DNA from: Stenotrophomonas sp. SY1
GTDB taxonomy: Bacteria > Pseudomonadota > Gammaproteobacteria > Xanthomonadales > Xanthomonadaceae
Length of the DNA stretch: 64,000 nucleotides
Assembly: GCF_021202945.1 (NCBI RefSeq)
Contig: NZ_JAJOYR010000002.1
Coordinates: 227,767 to 291,766 of the forward strand
Direction: 5' to 3'
This document shows positions 9,331-18,814 of this stretch, one piece after another (position 1 is the stretch's first letter; each line of letters opens with the position of its first letter). Both the position numbers and the translations under genes were made by a program. Below the pieces are notes generated by a model. The model searched no databases. It saw nothing but the letters and a program-made list of their open reading frames with translations, and had not been told where the DNA came from.

Positions 9331-10646
9331 GCGCACCTGCCCCACAGAAAATGGGCCTGATGATGGCCACCATGCTGGTCGCCGGCAACATGATCGGCAC
9401 CGGCGTGTTCCTGCTGCCGGCCAACCTGGCCACCGTTGGCAGCATCTCCTCCTTTGGCTGGCTGATCGCCACCGCCGGCGCCATCGCGCTGGGGCTGGTG
9501 TTCGCACGGCTGTCCCAACTCAACCCGCAGCCGGGCGGGCCATATGCCTATGCGCGCGATACGTTCGGCAACTACATCGGCTTCGTCAGCAACTATGCCT
9601 ACTGGTTCGGCAACTGGATCGGCAATGTCGCCATCGCGCTCGTGGTCACCGGCTACCTGAGCCAGTTGTGGCCGTGGCTGCAGGACATCTACCCGCGCCT
9701 TGGTTTCACCCTGGCGGTGATCTGGCTGCTGAGCCTGGCCAATGCGCGTGGTGCGCGCTGGATCGGCGCACTGGAAACCGGCACCTTGCTGCTCGCCTTG
9801 ATCCCGATCCTGAGCATCGCCATCGCCGGTTGGTGGTGGTTCGACCCGGAGCTGTTCAAGGCCGGCTGGAACGTCAGCGGCATGGAAGACAGCGCGGCCA
9901 TTTCGCGCAGCGCATCGATCGCGCTATGGGCGTTCATGGGCGTTGAAAGCGCGGCAGTGTCGGCCGACGTCATCGACAACCCCAAACGCAACATCCCGCT
10001 GGCCACCCTGTTCGGCCTGGCGTTGTCGGCGGTGATCTACATCAGCTGCTCGCTTGTGATCATGGGCATGCTGCCAATGGAAGCGCTGCGCGATTCCTCC
10101 GCACCGTTTGCCGACGCCGCCCGCCTGATGGTCGGCCCGTGGGGCGTGGCGGTGATCGCGTTGTGCGCGGTGTTCAAGTCATTCGGCGCGCTGGGCGGCT
10201 GGATGCTGCTGGTCGGCCAATCGGCCAAGGCCGCCGCCGAGGATGGGCTGTTCCCGCGCGTGTTCTGCAAGCTCAACCGGCACGGCATGCCCGGCACCGG
10301 GCTGATGATCGTGGCGGTGCTGATGAGCGCGCTGCTGCTGGTAACCTCCTCGCCAACGCTGGCCCGCCAGTTCGACCAGCTGACCAACATCGCGGTGCTG
10401 CTGACCATCATCCCGTACCTGTTCTCGGCCGGCGCGTTGGCTGCGACCACGCTGGAGCGCAATGAACAGGGCTGGCTGCGTGCCGGCTGCCTGCTGACCG
10501 CCGCCGCGGCGGTCGCCTACTGCCTGTACGCCCTGCTCGGCGCCGACCCGCAACTGCTGGCCTACGCCACCGTGGCCATGCTGTTCAGCGCCGCGCTGTA
10601 CCCGTTCTTCCGCAAGCGGATGCTGGAGGCCGGGGGCGGCCGCTAG
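9327..10646 (+). CDS. Second AdiC-like amino acid antiporter (APC family)
   Basis: Paralogue of the antiporter at 4548, 439 aa, with the same landmarks: [51 protein letters not shown] and [20 protein letters not shown]. The gating Glu and the Trp of the GGW motif are kept, so exchange of a basic amino acid and its amine is likely. It overlaps the upstream CDF gene by 4 bp. Having two AdiC-type antiporters around one decarboxylase suggests either two substrates or separate uptake/exchange roles; the sequence does not decide. Confidence 0.82.
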   Translation: MSAPAPQKMGLMMATMLVAGNMIGTGVFLLPANLATVGSISSFGWLIATAGAIALGLVFARLSQLNPQPGGPYAYARDTFGNYIGFVSNYAYWFGNWIGNVAIALVVTGYLSQLWPWLQDIYPRLGFTLAVIWLLSLANARGARWIGALETGTLLLALIPILSIAIAGWWWFDPELFKAGWNVSGMEDSAAISRSASIALWAFMGVESAAVSADVIDNPKRNIPLATLFGLALSAVIYISCSLVIMGMLPMEALRDSSAPFADAARLMVGPWGVAVIALCAVFKSFGALGGWMLLVGQSAKAAAEDGLFPRVFCKLNRHGMPGTGLMIVAVLMSALLLVTSSPTLARQFDQLTNIAVLLTIIPYLFSAGALAATTLERNEQGWLRAGCLLTAAAAVAYCLYALLGADPQLLAYATVAMLFSAALYPFFRKRMLEAGGGR

Positions 10647-10741
10647 CGCCCCGGCTTCCCTACCCTTCGTGTGCCGGCGGGCCAGCCCCTACAATGGCGC
10701 CCTTACGGCAGCCCCTGCCCGGCAATCGAAGTGGATCCCGC

Positions 10742-13345
10742 GTGACCGAGAAAAAGCCCGAACACACCCCGTTGATGAAGCAGTTCTTCGCAGCCAAGGC
10801 CGACTATCCGGACCTGCTGCTGTTCTTCCGGATGGGCGATTTCTACGAGCTGTTCTACGACGATGCGCGCAAGGCCGCGCGCCTGCTGGACATCACCCTG
10901 ACCCAGCGCGGCAGTTCCGGCGGCGCGCCGATCCCGATGGCCGGTGTGCCGGTGCATGCCTACGAAGGCTATCTGGCGCGGCTGGTGGCGCTGGGCGAAT
11001 CGGTGGCCATCTGCGAGCAGATCGGCGACCCGGCACTGGCCAAGGGCCTGGTCGAACGCAAGGTCGTGCGCATCGTCACCCCCGGCACCGTCACCGACGA
11101 AGCCCTGCTGGACGAGCGCCGCGACACCCTGCTGATGGCGCTGTCGCGCAACAAGGCCGGCTACGGCCTGGCCTGGGCCGATCTGGCCGGTGGCCGCTTC
11201 CTGGTCAACGAAGTGGACACCGACGACGCACTGGAAGCCGAACTGGCCCGGCTGGAACCGGCCGAGCTGCTGGTGCCCGACGAAGAAGACTGGCCCGAGT
11301 TCCTGCGCCAGCGCAGCGGCGTGCGCCGGCGTGCGCCGTGGCTGTTCGACGCCGACAGCGGCCGTCGCCAGTTGCTGAGCTTCTTCAAGCTGCATGACCT
11401 CACCGGCTTCGGCATCGACGACAAGCCGCGCGCCACCGCCGCGGCTGGCGCCCTGCTCGGCTACGTCGAGGAAACCCAGAAGCAGCGCCTGCCGCACCTG
11501 ACGTCCATCTCGATGGAAAACGCCGGCGAGGCGATCGCGATGAACGCCGCCACCCGCCGTCATCTGGAACTGGACACGCGGGTTGACGGCGATACCCGCA
11601 ACACCCTGCTTGGCGTGCTGGACAGCACCGTCTCGCCGATGGGCGGACGCCTGCTGCGCCGCTGGCTGCACCGTCCGCTGCGCCTGCGCAACGTGCTGCA
11701 GCAACGGCATCATGCGGTGGCCACCCTGATCGACCGTGGCACCGATGCCGATCTGCGGGAGAGCTTCCGCGCCCTGGGCGACATCGAACGCATCCTCACC
11801 CGCATGGCGCTGCGCTCGGCGCGCCCGCGTGACTTCTCGACGCTGCGCGACGGCCTGGGCCTGCTGCCGGCCATCAACGAACACCTGGATGGTCTGGATT
11901 CGCCGCGCCTACAACAGCTGCGCGCCGAACTGGGTTCGCATGATGAAAGCGCCCATCTGCTGGCCAGCGCGATTGCCGAGCAACCGCCGCTGAAGTTGTC
12001 CGACGGTGGCGTGATCGCCGAAGGCTATGACGCAGAGCTGGACGAACTGCGCCGGCTGTCCACGCATGCCGACCAGTTCCTGATCGATCTGGAAGCCCGC
12101 GAGCGCCAGGCCAGCGGCATTGCGACGCTGAAGGTCGGCTACAACCGCGTGCACGGCTACTACATCGAAATCAGCAAGGGACAGGCAGAAAAGGCACCGG
12201 TGCATTACACGCGCCGCCAGACCCTGACCAATGCCGAGCGCTACATCACCGAGGAGCTGAAGAGCTTCGAGGACAAGGTGCTGTCCGCACGCGAGCGTTC
12301 GCTCAGCCGCGAGAAGCTGCTGTACGAAGGCCTGCTCGACATCGTGGCCGAGCACCTGGAGCCGCTCAAGCGCTGCGCCGCCGCACTCAGCGAACTGGAC
12401 GTGCTGGCCGCCTTCGCCGAACGCGCACAGGCGCTGGACTGGGCACAGCCCGAATTGCAGGACGAGCCCTGCCTGCGGATCGAACGTGGCCGCCACCCCG
12501 TGGTGGAAGCCGTGCGCGATGCACCGTTCGAGCCGAACGACATCGACCTGCATCCGGACCGCCGCATGCTGGTCATCACCGGCCCGAACATGGGCGGTAA
12601 GTCGACCTACATGCGTCAGAACGCGCTGATCGTGCTGCTGGCGCATATCGGCAGCTTCGTGCCGGCCAGGCGCGCGGTGATCGGCCCGATCGACCGCATC
12701 CTGACCCGCATCGGTGCCGGCGACGACCTGGCCAAGGGCCAGTCCACCTTCATGGTGGAAATGGCCGAAACCAGCTACATCCTGCACCACGCCACCGCGC
12801 ACTCGCTGGTGCTGATGGACGAGATCGGCCGTGGCACCTCCACCTACGACGGCCTTGCGCTGGCCGATGCGGTGGCCCGCCACCTGGCCTACCAGAACCG
12901 CTGCTACACGCTGTTCGCCACGCACTATTTCGAGCTGACCGCACTGGCCGACGAGAGCCACGAGGGCGGCGCCAGTGGCATCGCCAACGTGCACCTGGAT
13001 GCGGTGGAACACACCGACAAGAACGGTGGCGAGCGGCTGGTGTTCATGCATGCGGTGAAGGACGGCCCGGCCAACCGCAGCTTCGGCCTGCAGGTAGCGG
13101 CGTTGGCCGGCCTGCCGCGTGCGACCGTGGCGCAGGCACGGCGCCGTCTGGCCGAACTGGAGCAGCGTGGCGGCGAGACGCAGGCTGCGGCGATGGCACC
13201 CCAGGCGCTGGACGCACCGCAGCAGTTTGGCCTGTTCGCCGCACCGACCTCGGCGGCGCTGGACGCATTGCAGGCGATCGATCCTGACGAGCTGACACCC
13301 AAGCAGGCACTGGAAGCGCTGTACCGGGTGAAGTCGCTGCTGTAA
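10742..13345 (+). CDS. mutS: DNA mismatch repair protein MutS
   Basis: Mismatch-recognition ATPase that starts methyl-directed repair with MutL; 867 aa from the GTG at 10742 ([15 protein letters not shown]). This start puts HTPxM near residue 8 as in E. coli MutS (853 aa); the ATG at 10694 gives an unlikely extension. The mismatch-reading Phe-x-Glu is F34-E36 in MGDFYELF. Walker A is GPNMGGKS at residues 614-621, Walker [17 protein letters not shown] follows about 70 residues on, and the ABC dimer signature region is intact. The C-terminal [15 protein letters not shown] is the usual tetramer/beta-clamp end. Single gene, with REP pairs directly downstream. Confidence 0.97.
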   Translation: MTEKKPEHTPLMKQFFAAKADYPDLLLFFRMGDFYELFYDDARKAARLLDITLTQRGSSGGAPIPMAGVPVHAYEGYLARLVALGESVAICEQIGDPALAKGLVERKVVRIVTPGTVTDEALLDERRDTLLMALSRNKAGYGLAWADLAGGRFLVNEVDTDDALEAELARLEPAELLVPDEEDWPEFLRQRSGVRRRAPWLFDADSGRRQLLSFFKLHDLTGFGIDDKPRATAAAGALLGYVEETQKQRLPHLTSISMENAGEAIAMNAATRRHLELDTRVDGDTRNTLLGVLDSTVSPMGGRLLRRWLHRPLRLRNVLQQRHHAVATLIDRGTDADLRESFRALGDIERILTRMALRSARPRDFSTLRDGLGLLPAINEHLDGLDSPRLQQLRAELGSHDESAHLLASAIAEQPPLKLSDGGVIAEGYDAELDELRRLSTHADQFLIDLEARERQASGIATLKVGYNRVHGYYIEISKGQAEKAPVHYTRRQTLTNAERYITEELKSFEDKVLSARERSLSREKLLYEGLLDIVAEHLEPLKRCAAALSELDVLAAFAERAQALDWAQPELQDEPCLRIERGRHPVVEAVRDAPFEPNDIDLHPDRRMLVITGPNMGGKSTYMRQNALIVLLAHIGSFVPARRAVIGPIDRILTRIGAGDDLAKGQSTFMVEMAETSYILHHATAHSLVLMDEIGRGTSTYDGLALADAVARHLAYQNRCYTLFATHYFELTALADESHEGGASGIANVHLDAVEHTDKNGGERLVFMHAVKDGPANRSFGLQVAALAGLPRATVAQARRRLAELEQRGGETQAAAMAPQALDAPQQFGLFAAPTSAALDALQAIDPDELTPKQALEALYRVKSLL

Positions 13346-13422
13346 CCGCAGCGACGGAGACCAAGCACGGGCGCCGGCACGCCCGCCCGCGTTGTTCCCA
13401 CACCGCGATCCGCACCGCTGTT

Positions 13423-13874
13423 GCAGGAGCGGCGTAAGCCGCGAAGCTATCAATGCATCCGTCATCGCAACGCTTGTCATTGCACGCACTGCAATTGCAC
13501 GCCACTCCGCGACCGGCAGGACAACCAGCTTCGCGGCTTACGCCGCTCCTACAGATTCCTGCACCGCGATCCGCTCCGCTGTTGTAGGAGCGGCGTAAGC
13601 CGCGAAACTAACGATACATCCATCATCGCAGCGCCTGTCATTGCACGCACTGCAATTGCACGCCACTCCGCGACCGGCAGGACAACCAGCTTCGCGGCTC
13701 ACGCCGCTCCTACAGATTCCTGCACCGGAGCCTGCTCCGCTGCTGTAGGAGCGGCTTCAGCCGCGAAGCTATCGATACATCCGTCATCGCGGCGCCTGTC
13801 ATTGCACACACTGCAATTGCGCGCCATTCCGCAACCGGCAGGAACACCAGCTTCGCGGCTGAAGCCCTTCCTAC
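13423..13874. repeat. Three tandem 161-bp REP-pair units (REPIN-like)
   Basis: Units begin at 13423, 13584 and 13745, exactly 161 bp apart. Each runs from a left REP (GGAGCGGCGTAAGCCGCGAA or the variant with CTTCAG) to an inverted right REP (TTCGCGGCTTACGCCGCTCC), about 130 bp in all, with a conserved middle containing CATTGCACGCACTGCAATTG. This is the layout of mobilised REP doublets. No REP-associated transposase is in the window. Confidence 0.9.
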
Positions 13875-13897
13875 GACGCGTTCTTTCTGCATGCAGT

Positions 13898-13924
13898 GCG
13901 CCCTTCCCGCGTGGAGAAGGGCGC
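13898..13924 (-). terminator. Hairpin downstream of the glutathione transferase gene
   Basis: Arms GCGCCCTTC and GAAGGGCGC (13898-13906, 13916-13924) form a 9-bp stem 14 bp past the stop of the minus-strand gene. A U-tract is not evident, so it may be a partial terminator. Confidence 0.4.
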
Positions 13925-13937
13925 CTCTGCTTTTGCT

Positions 13938-14555
13938 TCAACCAGCCGCTGCGGCCAACGCGTTGTCGCGATTATTGGCCGCCACCGATGCCGGGCGGCT
14001 GACATGGCGCGCAGCGAAGACTTCAAACGCGGGCCGCTTTTCCACCACGCCGATCATCATGAAATACGACAACGACGCGGCCACATACAGGTCCACTGCG
14101 GTGAAGTGATCGCCAGCCAGATGCGCGCGGCCGGTCACGGCCTGTTCCAGCGTGTCGAGCACATCTCCGTCAGCGCCGTAGCCGGCGCCCATTGCCGGCG
14201 CCAGCGTGCCGATGCTCTTGGCGGTCAGCCAGGCCTCGAACGGGCCGGACATGAAGAACAACCAACGGTAGTACGCCGCGCGCTCGACAGAACCCGGCGG
14301 CGGGGCCAGCTGCTTCTCGGGTACCAGCTCGGCCAGGTAGGCACAGATGGCGGCGTTCTCGGTGACCACCGCCTCGCCGTGGCGCAACGCCGGCACCTTG
14401 CCCATCGGGTTGATGGCGCGGTAGTCGGCGGACTTCATGCTGGTGCCGAACTCCAGCAGCACTTCTTCATACGGCAACCCGGTTTCCTCCAGCATCCAAC
14501 GTGCCAGGCGGCCGCGTGAATTGGGATGGGTATAGAACGTCAGCGTGGCGGTCAT
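13938..14555 (-). CDS. Glutathione S-transferase family protein
   Basis: Cytosolic GST-fold protein, 205 aa from the ATG at 14555 (MTATLTFYTHPNSRGRLARW); the longer frame to 14612 adds a non-conserved leader. The thioredoxin-like N-terminal domain has the SRG(R)L active-site turn and the glutathione gamma-Glu binding stretch KVPALRHGEAVVTENAAI (cis-Pro and E/N-A-I). The C-terminal helical domain contains GDHFTAVDLYVAAS, the conserved folding N-capping Asp motif. Likely role is conjugation or peroxide/thiol chemistry; substrate unknown. It lies 66 bp behind a YafY-type regulator on the same strand, probably in one transcript. Confidence 0.85.
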   Translation of the reverse strand: MTATLTFYTHPNSRGRLARWMLEETGLPYEEVLLEFGTSMKSADYRAINPMGKVPALRHGEAVVTENAAICAYLAELVPEKQLAPPPGSVERAAYYRWLFFMSGPFEAWLTAKSIGTLAPAMGAGYGADGDVLDTLEQAVTGRAHLAGDHFTAVDLYVAASLSYFMMIGVVEKRPAFEVFAARHVSRPASVAANNRDNALAAAAG

Positions 14556-14621
14556 GGCCGGTACCTGTCTGGTTGGGAGTCCGCAGTGTGCGTGGGGCCT
14601 GCTGACAGCCAATGTCAGCAG

Positions 14622-15314
14622 TCAGGCACCCCTGCGCCGACGACGCGCATCGTTCCAGCGCTTGAGCAGGGTATGCCGCTGCTCAGGATAGCGCTGGCCG
14701 GTATCCACCAGCGCCACCATCCGGTCAGCCCGGAAATGGCGGAAGTCGCCGCGCATTTCGCACCATGCCGCAAGCAGCCGCATGTCCGCCAGAAAGGCCA
14801 TCGCGAACGGCCAGATCACCCGCTCGCTGGTTCGTCCTTCGCCATCGCGGTACTGAATGCGCACCGCATTGCCGGCACGGATGGCGCGGCGCAATGCCGG
14901 CAACCACGGTTCGGGTTCAACCGGTCGCCATTGCGGGGCGAACAGGCCGCTGGTCTCCACCTGCAAACGCAGCGTTTCCGGCAGCACCCCGATCATCCGG
15001 TCCAGTGCGGCGCCGGCAGCGGCGGCCAGTTCCGGATCGGCGTGCGAGGCGACCCAACGCGTTCCCAGCACGACAGCTTCAAGCTCTTCGGCCGAAAACA
15101 TCATCTGCGGCAACAGGAAGCCGGCACGCAGCTGGTAACCGACTCCCGGGTCACCAATGATGTCCGCGCCCTGCCCGCGGAGGGCATCGATGTCGCGGTA
15201 CAGCGTGCGCAGGCTTACGCCCAGTCGTTCGGCCAGCAACGCGCCGCGCACCGGTTTACGGCGCCGCCTCAATTCATCGAGCAGATGCAGCAGACGGGTG
15301 GCGCGCTGGGTCAT
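14622..15314 (-). CDS. YafY-type transcriptional regulator (HTH_11 plus WYL domain)
   Basis: Predicted DNA-binding regulator of 230 aa from the ATG at 15314 (MTQRATRLLHLLDELRRRR). The N-terminal winged helix is clear (GALLAERLGVSLRTLYRDID, residues about 25-45), followed by a linker and a WYL-type ligand domain (AGNAVRIQYRDGEGRTSER, then RLLAAWCEMRGDFRHFRADRM). Such proteins often sense small molecules or nucleic acid and control adjacent genes. It is divergent from the catalase gene and upstream of the glutathione transferase, which is its most likely target. The 5' extension to 15377 lacks conserved sequence. Confidence 0.83.
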   Translation of the reverse strand: MTQRATRLLHLLDELRRRRKPVRGALLAERLGVSLRTLYRDIDALRGQGADIIGDPGVGYQLRAGFLLPQMMFSAEELEAVVLGTRWVASHADPELAAAAGAALDRMIGVLPETLRLQVETSGLFAPQWRPVEPEPWLPALRRAIRAGNAVRIQYRDGEGRTSERVIWPFAMAFLADMRLLAAWCEMRGDFRHFRADRMVALVDTGQRYPEQRHTLLKRWNDARRRRRGA

Positions 15315-15432
15315 GCAGGTGTCCGCAAAGAGGGGGCACAGCATATCGCTGGTACCTCCCGGCTTGCTGCGCGGCAACCATGCGGTGGCGTGTCCACGGC
15401 AACAGAGCTGGCAGATTCAATCGGTCGCACCG

Positions 15433-15469
15433 ATAGGTGAACGCTATCAGTCCGAGCGAATCATTCGAT
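15433..15469 (+). promoter_or_regulatory. Candidate OxyR binding site upstream of the catalase
   Basis: The first half is a perfect ATAG-N7-CTAT (15433-15447). After a 7-base spacer a degenerate second half AGCG-N7-CGAT (15455-15469) keeps the spacing of the OxyR motif. It ends 66 bp before the catalase ATG, in the gap shared with the divergent regulator. Match to the known OxyR pattern is by eye. Confidence 0.6.
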
Positions 15470-15535
15470 TATTCATTTCACCTGGCCGTAGCTACAGTCG
15501 GGTGAAGATGTTCCCTCAGCCAGCAGGAGCCAGCG

Positions 15536-17176
15536 ATGAGCAGCAACGACACCAAACCGACCTGTCCGTATCACAGCGCCCCCAGCCCCGAACAGGCGGC
15601 ACAATCGCAACGCGACACCAGCACCACGCCCAAGCAGAAGCAGGGCGACGCGCCGGTGACGCCGATGACCACCGCCTTCGGTGCGCCGGTGGTGGACAAC
15701 CAGAACAGCAAGACCGCCGGCCCGCGTGGCCCGCTGCTGATGGAAGACGTGTGGCTGCTGGAGAAGCTGGCCAACCTCAACCGCGAGATCATTCCCGAGC
15801 GGCGCATGCATGCGAAGGGTTCGGGCGCGTTCGGCACCTTCACCGTTACCCACGACATCAGCAAGTACACCCGCGCCAAGATCTTCTCGGCCGTGGGCAA
15901 GCAGACCGAGATGTTCGCCCGCTTCACCACCGTGGCCGGCGAGCGCGGCGCGGCCGATGCCGAACGCGACATCCGTGGCTTCGCGCTGAAGTTCTACACC
16001 GAAGAAGGCAACTGGGACCTGGTGGGCAACAACACGCCGGTGTTCTTCCTGCGTGACCCGCGCAAGTTCGGCGACCTCAACAAGGCGGTCAAGCGCGACC
16101 CGCACACCAACCTGCGTAGCGCCCGCAACAACTGGGATTTCTGGACGCTGCTGCCCGAGGCGCTGATGCAGGTGACCGTGGTGATGAGCGACCGCGGCAT
16201 CCCGCGCAGCTTCCGCCACATGCACGGTTTTGGTTCGCACACCTACAGCTTCACCAACAACGACGGTGAACGCTACTGGGTGAAGTTCCACTTCCACAGC
16301 CAGCAGGGCATCGAGGCACTGACCGACGCGCAGGCCGAAGTGCTGGTCGGCAAGGACCGCGAAAGCCACGGTCGCGACCTGTTCCAGGCCATCGAACGCG
16401 GCGACTTCCCGAAGTGGAAGCTGTTCGTGCAGATCATGCCGGAGCTGGAAGCGGAAACCTACCGCATCCATCCGTTCGACCTGACCAAGGTGTGGCCCAA
16501 GAGCGACTACCCCCTGATCGAAGTGGGCGAGTTCGTGCTCAACCGCAACCCGGAAAACTGGTACCAGGACGTGGAGCAGTCGGCCTTCGCACCGAGCAAC
16601 CTGGTGCCGGGCATCGGCCCCTCGCCGGACAAGATGCTGCAGGCGCGTCTGTTCGCCTACACCGATGCGCAGCGCTACCGCCTGGGCGTGAACCACCACC
16701 AGATCCCGGTGAACGCCGCACGTTGCCCGGTCAACAGCAACCACCGCGACGGAACCATGCGCGTGGACGGCAACTACGGTGGCCTGCCGCATTACGAGCC
16801 CAACAGCTACGGCCAGTGGCAGGAACAGCCGCAGTACCGCGAGCCGCCGTTGAAGATCCGTGGCGATGCGGACTTCTGGAACTTCCGCGAGGATGACAGC
16901 GACTACTTCAGCCAGCCCGGCGCGCTGTTCCGCAGCTACAACGAGGCGCAGAAGCAGCGTCTGTTCAACAACACCGCACGAGCGCTGGGCGATGCACCGG
17001 ACTTCATCAAGCAACGCCACATCGACAACTGCACCAAGGCCGACCCGGCATATGGCTCAGGCATCACCGCCGCACTGAAGGCGCTGGCCGGCACCAAGCC
17101 CGACCCGCTCAAGCCGGCCCAGCCGGAAGCCGAATATCCGGCAGCAACACCCGGCGCCGAGGACATCAGCCTCTAA
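15536..17176 (+). CDS. Monofunctional haem catalase
   Basis: Breaks down hydrogen peroxide to water and oxygen; 546 aa, no signal peptide. Catalytic His92 sits in [12 protein letters not shown], the distal Asn in [13 protein letters not shown] (residues 165-166) and the haem-ligand Tyr375 in [12 protein letters not shown]. The length and the long N-terminal extension with CPYH and Gln/Thr-rich sequence suggest a small-subunit type with additions. It is downstream of a candidate OxyR box, consistent with peroxide induction. Xanthomonas KatB is a likely relative, but clade was not tested so no symbol is given. A strong hairpin follows at 17185. Confidence 0.95.
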   Translation: MSSNDTKPTCPYHSAPSPEQAAQSQRDTSTTPKQKQGDAPVTPMTTAFGAPVVDNQNSKTAGPRGPLLMEDVWLLEKLANLNREIIPERRMHAKGSGAFGTFTVTHDISKYTRAKIFSAVGKQTEMFARFTTVAGERGAADAERDIRGFALKFYTEEGNWDLVGNNTPVFFLRDPRKFGDLNKAVKRDPHTNLRSARNNWDFWTLLPEALMQVTVVMSDRGIPRSFRHMHGFGSHTYSFTNNDGERYWVKFHFHSQQGIEALTDAQAEVLVGKDRESHGRDLFQAIERGDFPKWKLFVQIMPELEAETYRIHPFDLTKVWPKSDYPLIEVGEFVLNRNPENWYQDVEQSAFAPSNLVPGIGPSPDKMLQARLFAYTDAQRYRLGVNHHQIPVNAARCPVNSNHRDGTMRVDGNYGGLPHYEPNSYGQWQEQPQYREPPLKIRGDADFWNFREDDSDYFSQPGALFRSYNEAQKQRLFNNTARALGDAPDFIKQRHIDNCTKADPAYGSGITAALKALAGTKPDPLKPAQPEAEYPAATPGAEDISL

Positions 17177-17184
17177 GCCCACGC

Positions 17185-17216
17185 AACCGGCCCGCCATCT
17201 GGCGGGCCGGTTGGTT
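17185..17216 (+). terminator. Terminator of the catalase gene
   Basis: Perfect 12-bp stem AACCGGCCCGCC/GGCGGGCCGGTT with an ATCT loop, starting 9 bp after the catalase stop and followed by GGTT. Confidence 0.75.
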
Positions 17217-17248
17217 CTGGCTGCTGCTGAAGACATCGGCCTGCCCGC

Positions 17249-17365
17249 GCAGGCGCGGCTTCAGCCGCGACGCTGGGGATACCGCTGATGCCTACTTGTC
17301 CTGCAATTGCAGCAACCCGGCCACCGGACCCTGCGCCAGCTTCGCGGCTGAAGCCGCTCCTACAG
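17249..17365. repeat. Single REP pair
   Basis: Left arm GCGGCTTCAGCCGC and inverted right arm TTCGCGGCTGAAGCCGCTCC about 117 bp across, the same family as at 13423, 61519 and 63599. With the hairpin at 17185 it fills most of the 316-bp gap between the catalase and the DUF937 gene. Confidence 0.85.
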
Positions 17366-17492
17366 ACCACCTCCGGTTCCCTGTCCTCGCCCATGCACGC
17401 CGCCTTGCCAGCAGGGTTGGTTGAATGCGCTTACAACCCACCCCTCCGGGGGTACCATTCCACCAGGCAACCCAACCGCAAGGATTCTCCCG

Positions 17493-18101
17493 ATGAGCCT
17501 GACCGACGACCTTCTTTCCCAGTTGCAGGGCGCACCGCTGCAACAGGTTTCCCAGCAGCTGGGCATAGACAGCCAACAGGCTTCGGGTGCCATCAGTGCC
17601 GCCCTGCCCCTGCTGATGGGCGCACTGGGCAACAACGCCGCCAAGCCACAAGGTGCTGAAGCCTTGCTTGGTGCATTGCAGACCAACCACAGCGGCCTGG
17701 ACATCGGCAGCGTGCTCGGCTCGGTGCTCGGTGGCGGCAACAGCCCGGCCACCAACGGCGCCGGTATCCTCGGCCACATCTTCGGCAGCAACGAGAGCCG
17801 GGCCGAGACCGGCCTTGCCCAGGCCACCGGCCTGAGCCCGAGCAGCTCGGGACAATTGTTGAAGATCCTCGCCCCGATCGTGATGGCGTTTCTGGCCCAG
17901 CGCATGGCCAGCGGCGGCAACCAGACTGATGCAGGCGGGTTGGCGCAGATCCTTGGCCAGGAAAAGCAGCAGGTCACCCAGGCCGGCGGCATCGGCGGCG
18001 GCCTGCTGGGCAGCGTGCTCGACCAGGATGGCGATGGCCAGTTCGGCGTGGCCGATCTGATCAAGCTGGGCAGCGGCCTGCTGGGCAGCGCCAAGCGCTG
18101 A
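17493..18101 (+). CDS. DUF937/YidB-family protein with an EF-hand-like loop
   Basis: 202-aa protein from the ATG at 17493 (MSLTDDLLSQLQGAPLQQVS), which has an AAGGA ribosome site; an upstream ATG at 17421 is less likely. It has the low-complexity Gly/Ala/Leu/Gln pattern of the YidB (DUF937) family and no signal peptide. From residue 177 the C-terminus reads DQDGDGQFGVADLIK, a good EF-hand or dockerin-type calcium loop, which is often fused to this family. Function is unknown. A canonical terminator follows at once. Confidence 0.8.
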   Translation: MSLTDDLLSQLQGAPLQQVSQQLGIDSQQASGAISAALPLLMGALGNNAAKPQGAEALLGALQTNHSGLDIGSVLGSVLGGGNSPATNGAGILGHIFGSNESRAETGLAQATGLSPSSSGQLLKILAPIVMAFLAQRMASGGNQTDAGGLAQILGQEKQQVTQAGGIGGGLLGSVLDQDGDGQFGVADLIKLGSGLLGSAKR

Positions 18102-18125
18102 TGCACGTTCAGGCGTGATGAAATG

Positions 18126-18156
18126 AAAACGCCACCTACAAGGTGGCGTTTTCTTT
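18126..18156 (+). terminator. Rho-independent terminator after the DUF937 gene
   Basis: Stem AAAACGCCACCT/AGGTGGCGTTTT with a short ACA loop followed by CTTT. Textbook form, 24 bp past the stop codon. Confidence 0.9.
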
Positions 18157-18302
18157 GGCGGGGTACGTGGAACGCGAAGGGCTTGCGCGCGTGATTCCGA
18201 TGCGTTGCATTCCCGGCCTACCGTTCCCCCGCAAGCACAGCGACATCAAACAGCAGCGCGAACTACAGCGTCCCCGATCCCGCATTGCGGATCACGGCCC
18301 TG

Positions 18303-18710
18303 CTACAACGCATCGATATCGCCCAAGGCGCGGATCAGCCGCCGGGCGCGCTTGTCCGGCTTGTGTTCGGGCGGCTGGTAACCGGTGCGCTCGGCGGCAC
18401 GACGCAGGCGTAGTTCCTCGCGCGCCTTCTTCGAGGCTTCGCTTTCCTCGTACAAGGTCTGGGCAACGGGCGCCGAGCCGCGCGTGCCGCTCAGGCCACG
18501 CACGCTGACTTCGAACACTTCATCGCCACGTTGCACACGCAGCGCATCACCCACGCGGATTGCCCGCGAGGATTTGGCACGCTGCCCGGCAACATCGACC
18601 CTGCCGGTGTCCACCGCCTGCTTGGCCAGGCTGCGGGTCTTGAAGAAACGTGCGGCCCACAACCACACATCAAGGCGGATGCCGGGGGCCAGAACTGCTG
18701 CTTGATTCAT
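18303..18710 (-). CDS. hslR: S4-domain RNA-binding protein, Hsp15 (HslR)-like
   Basis: 135 aa from the ATG at 18710 (MNQAAVLAPGIRLDVWLWAA). The S4 RNA-binding fold is plain: IRLDVWLWAARFFKTRSLA, then AVDTGRVDVAGQRAKSSRAI and VGDALRVQRGDEVFEVSV. The C-terminal tail is charged (ASKKAREELRLRRAAERTGY). In E. coli Hsp15 binds stalled 50S subunits carrying nascent chain-tRNA and helps recycle them. Length matches E. coli HslR (133 aa). It is divergent from the MATE gene with about 100 bp between the starts. Confidence 0.88.
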   Translation of the reverse strand: MNQAAVLAPGIRLDVWLWAARFFKTRSLAKQAVDTGRVDVAGQRAKSSRAIRVGDALRVQRGDEVFEVSVRGLSGTRGSAPVAQTLYEESEASKKAREELRLRRAAERTGYQPPEHKPDKRARRLIRALGDIDAL

Positions 18711-18814
18711 CGCTTGTCGTGTCTCCACATTGAGCACCGGCGGTGCATACCTGCCGTCGGTACCGTCACCTGCAAGATGCTAACGTGCCTGCCTCGTATC
18801 GGGACCGCCGCACC

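Noticed and set aside
13423..13874. Possible small genes read through the REP array (for example a frame from 13421 to 14002)
   Set aside because: The frame follows the repeats and changes with each unit; the translation is a repeated Ala/Arg/His mixture.
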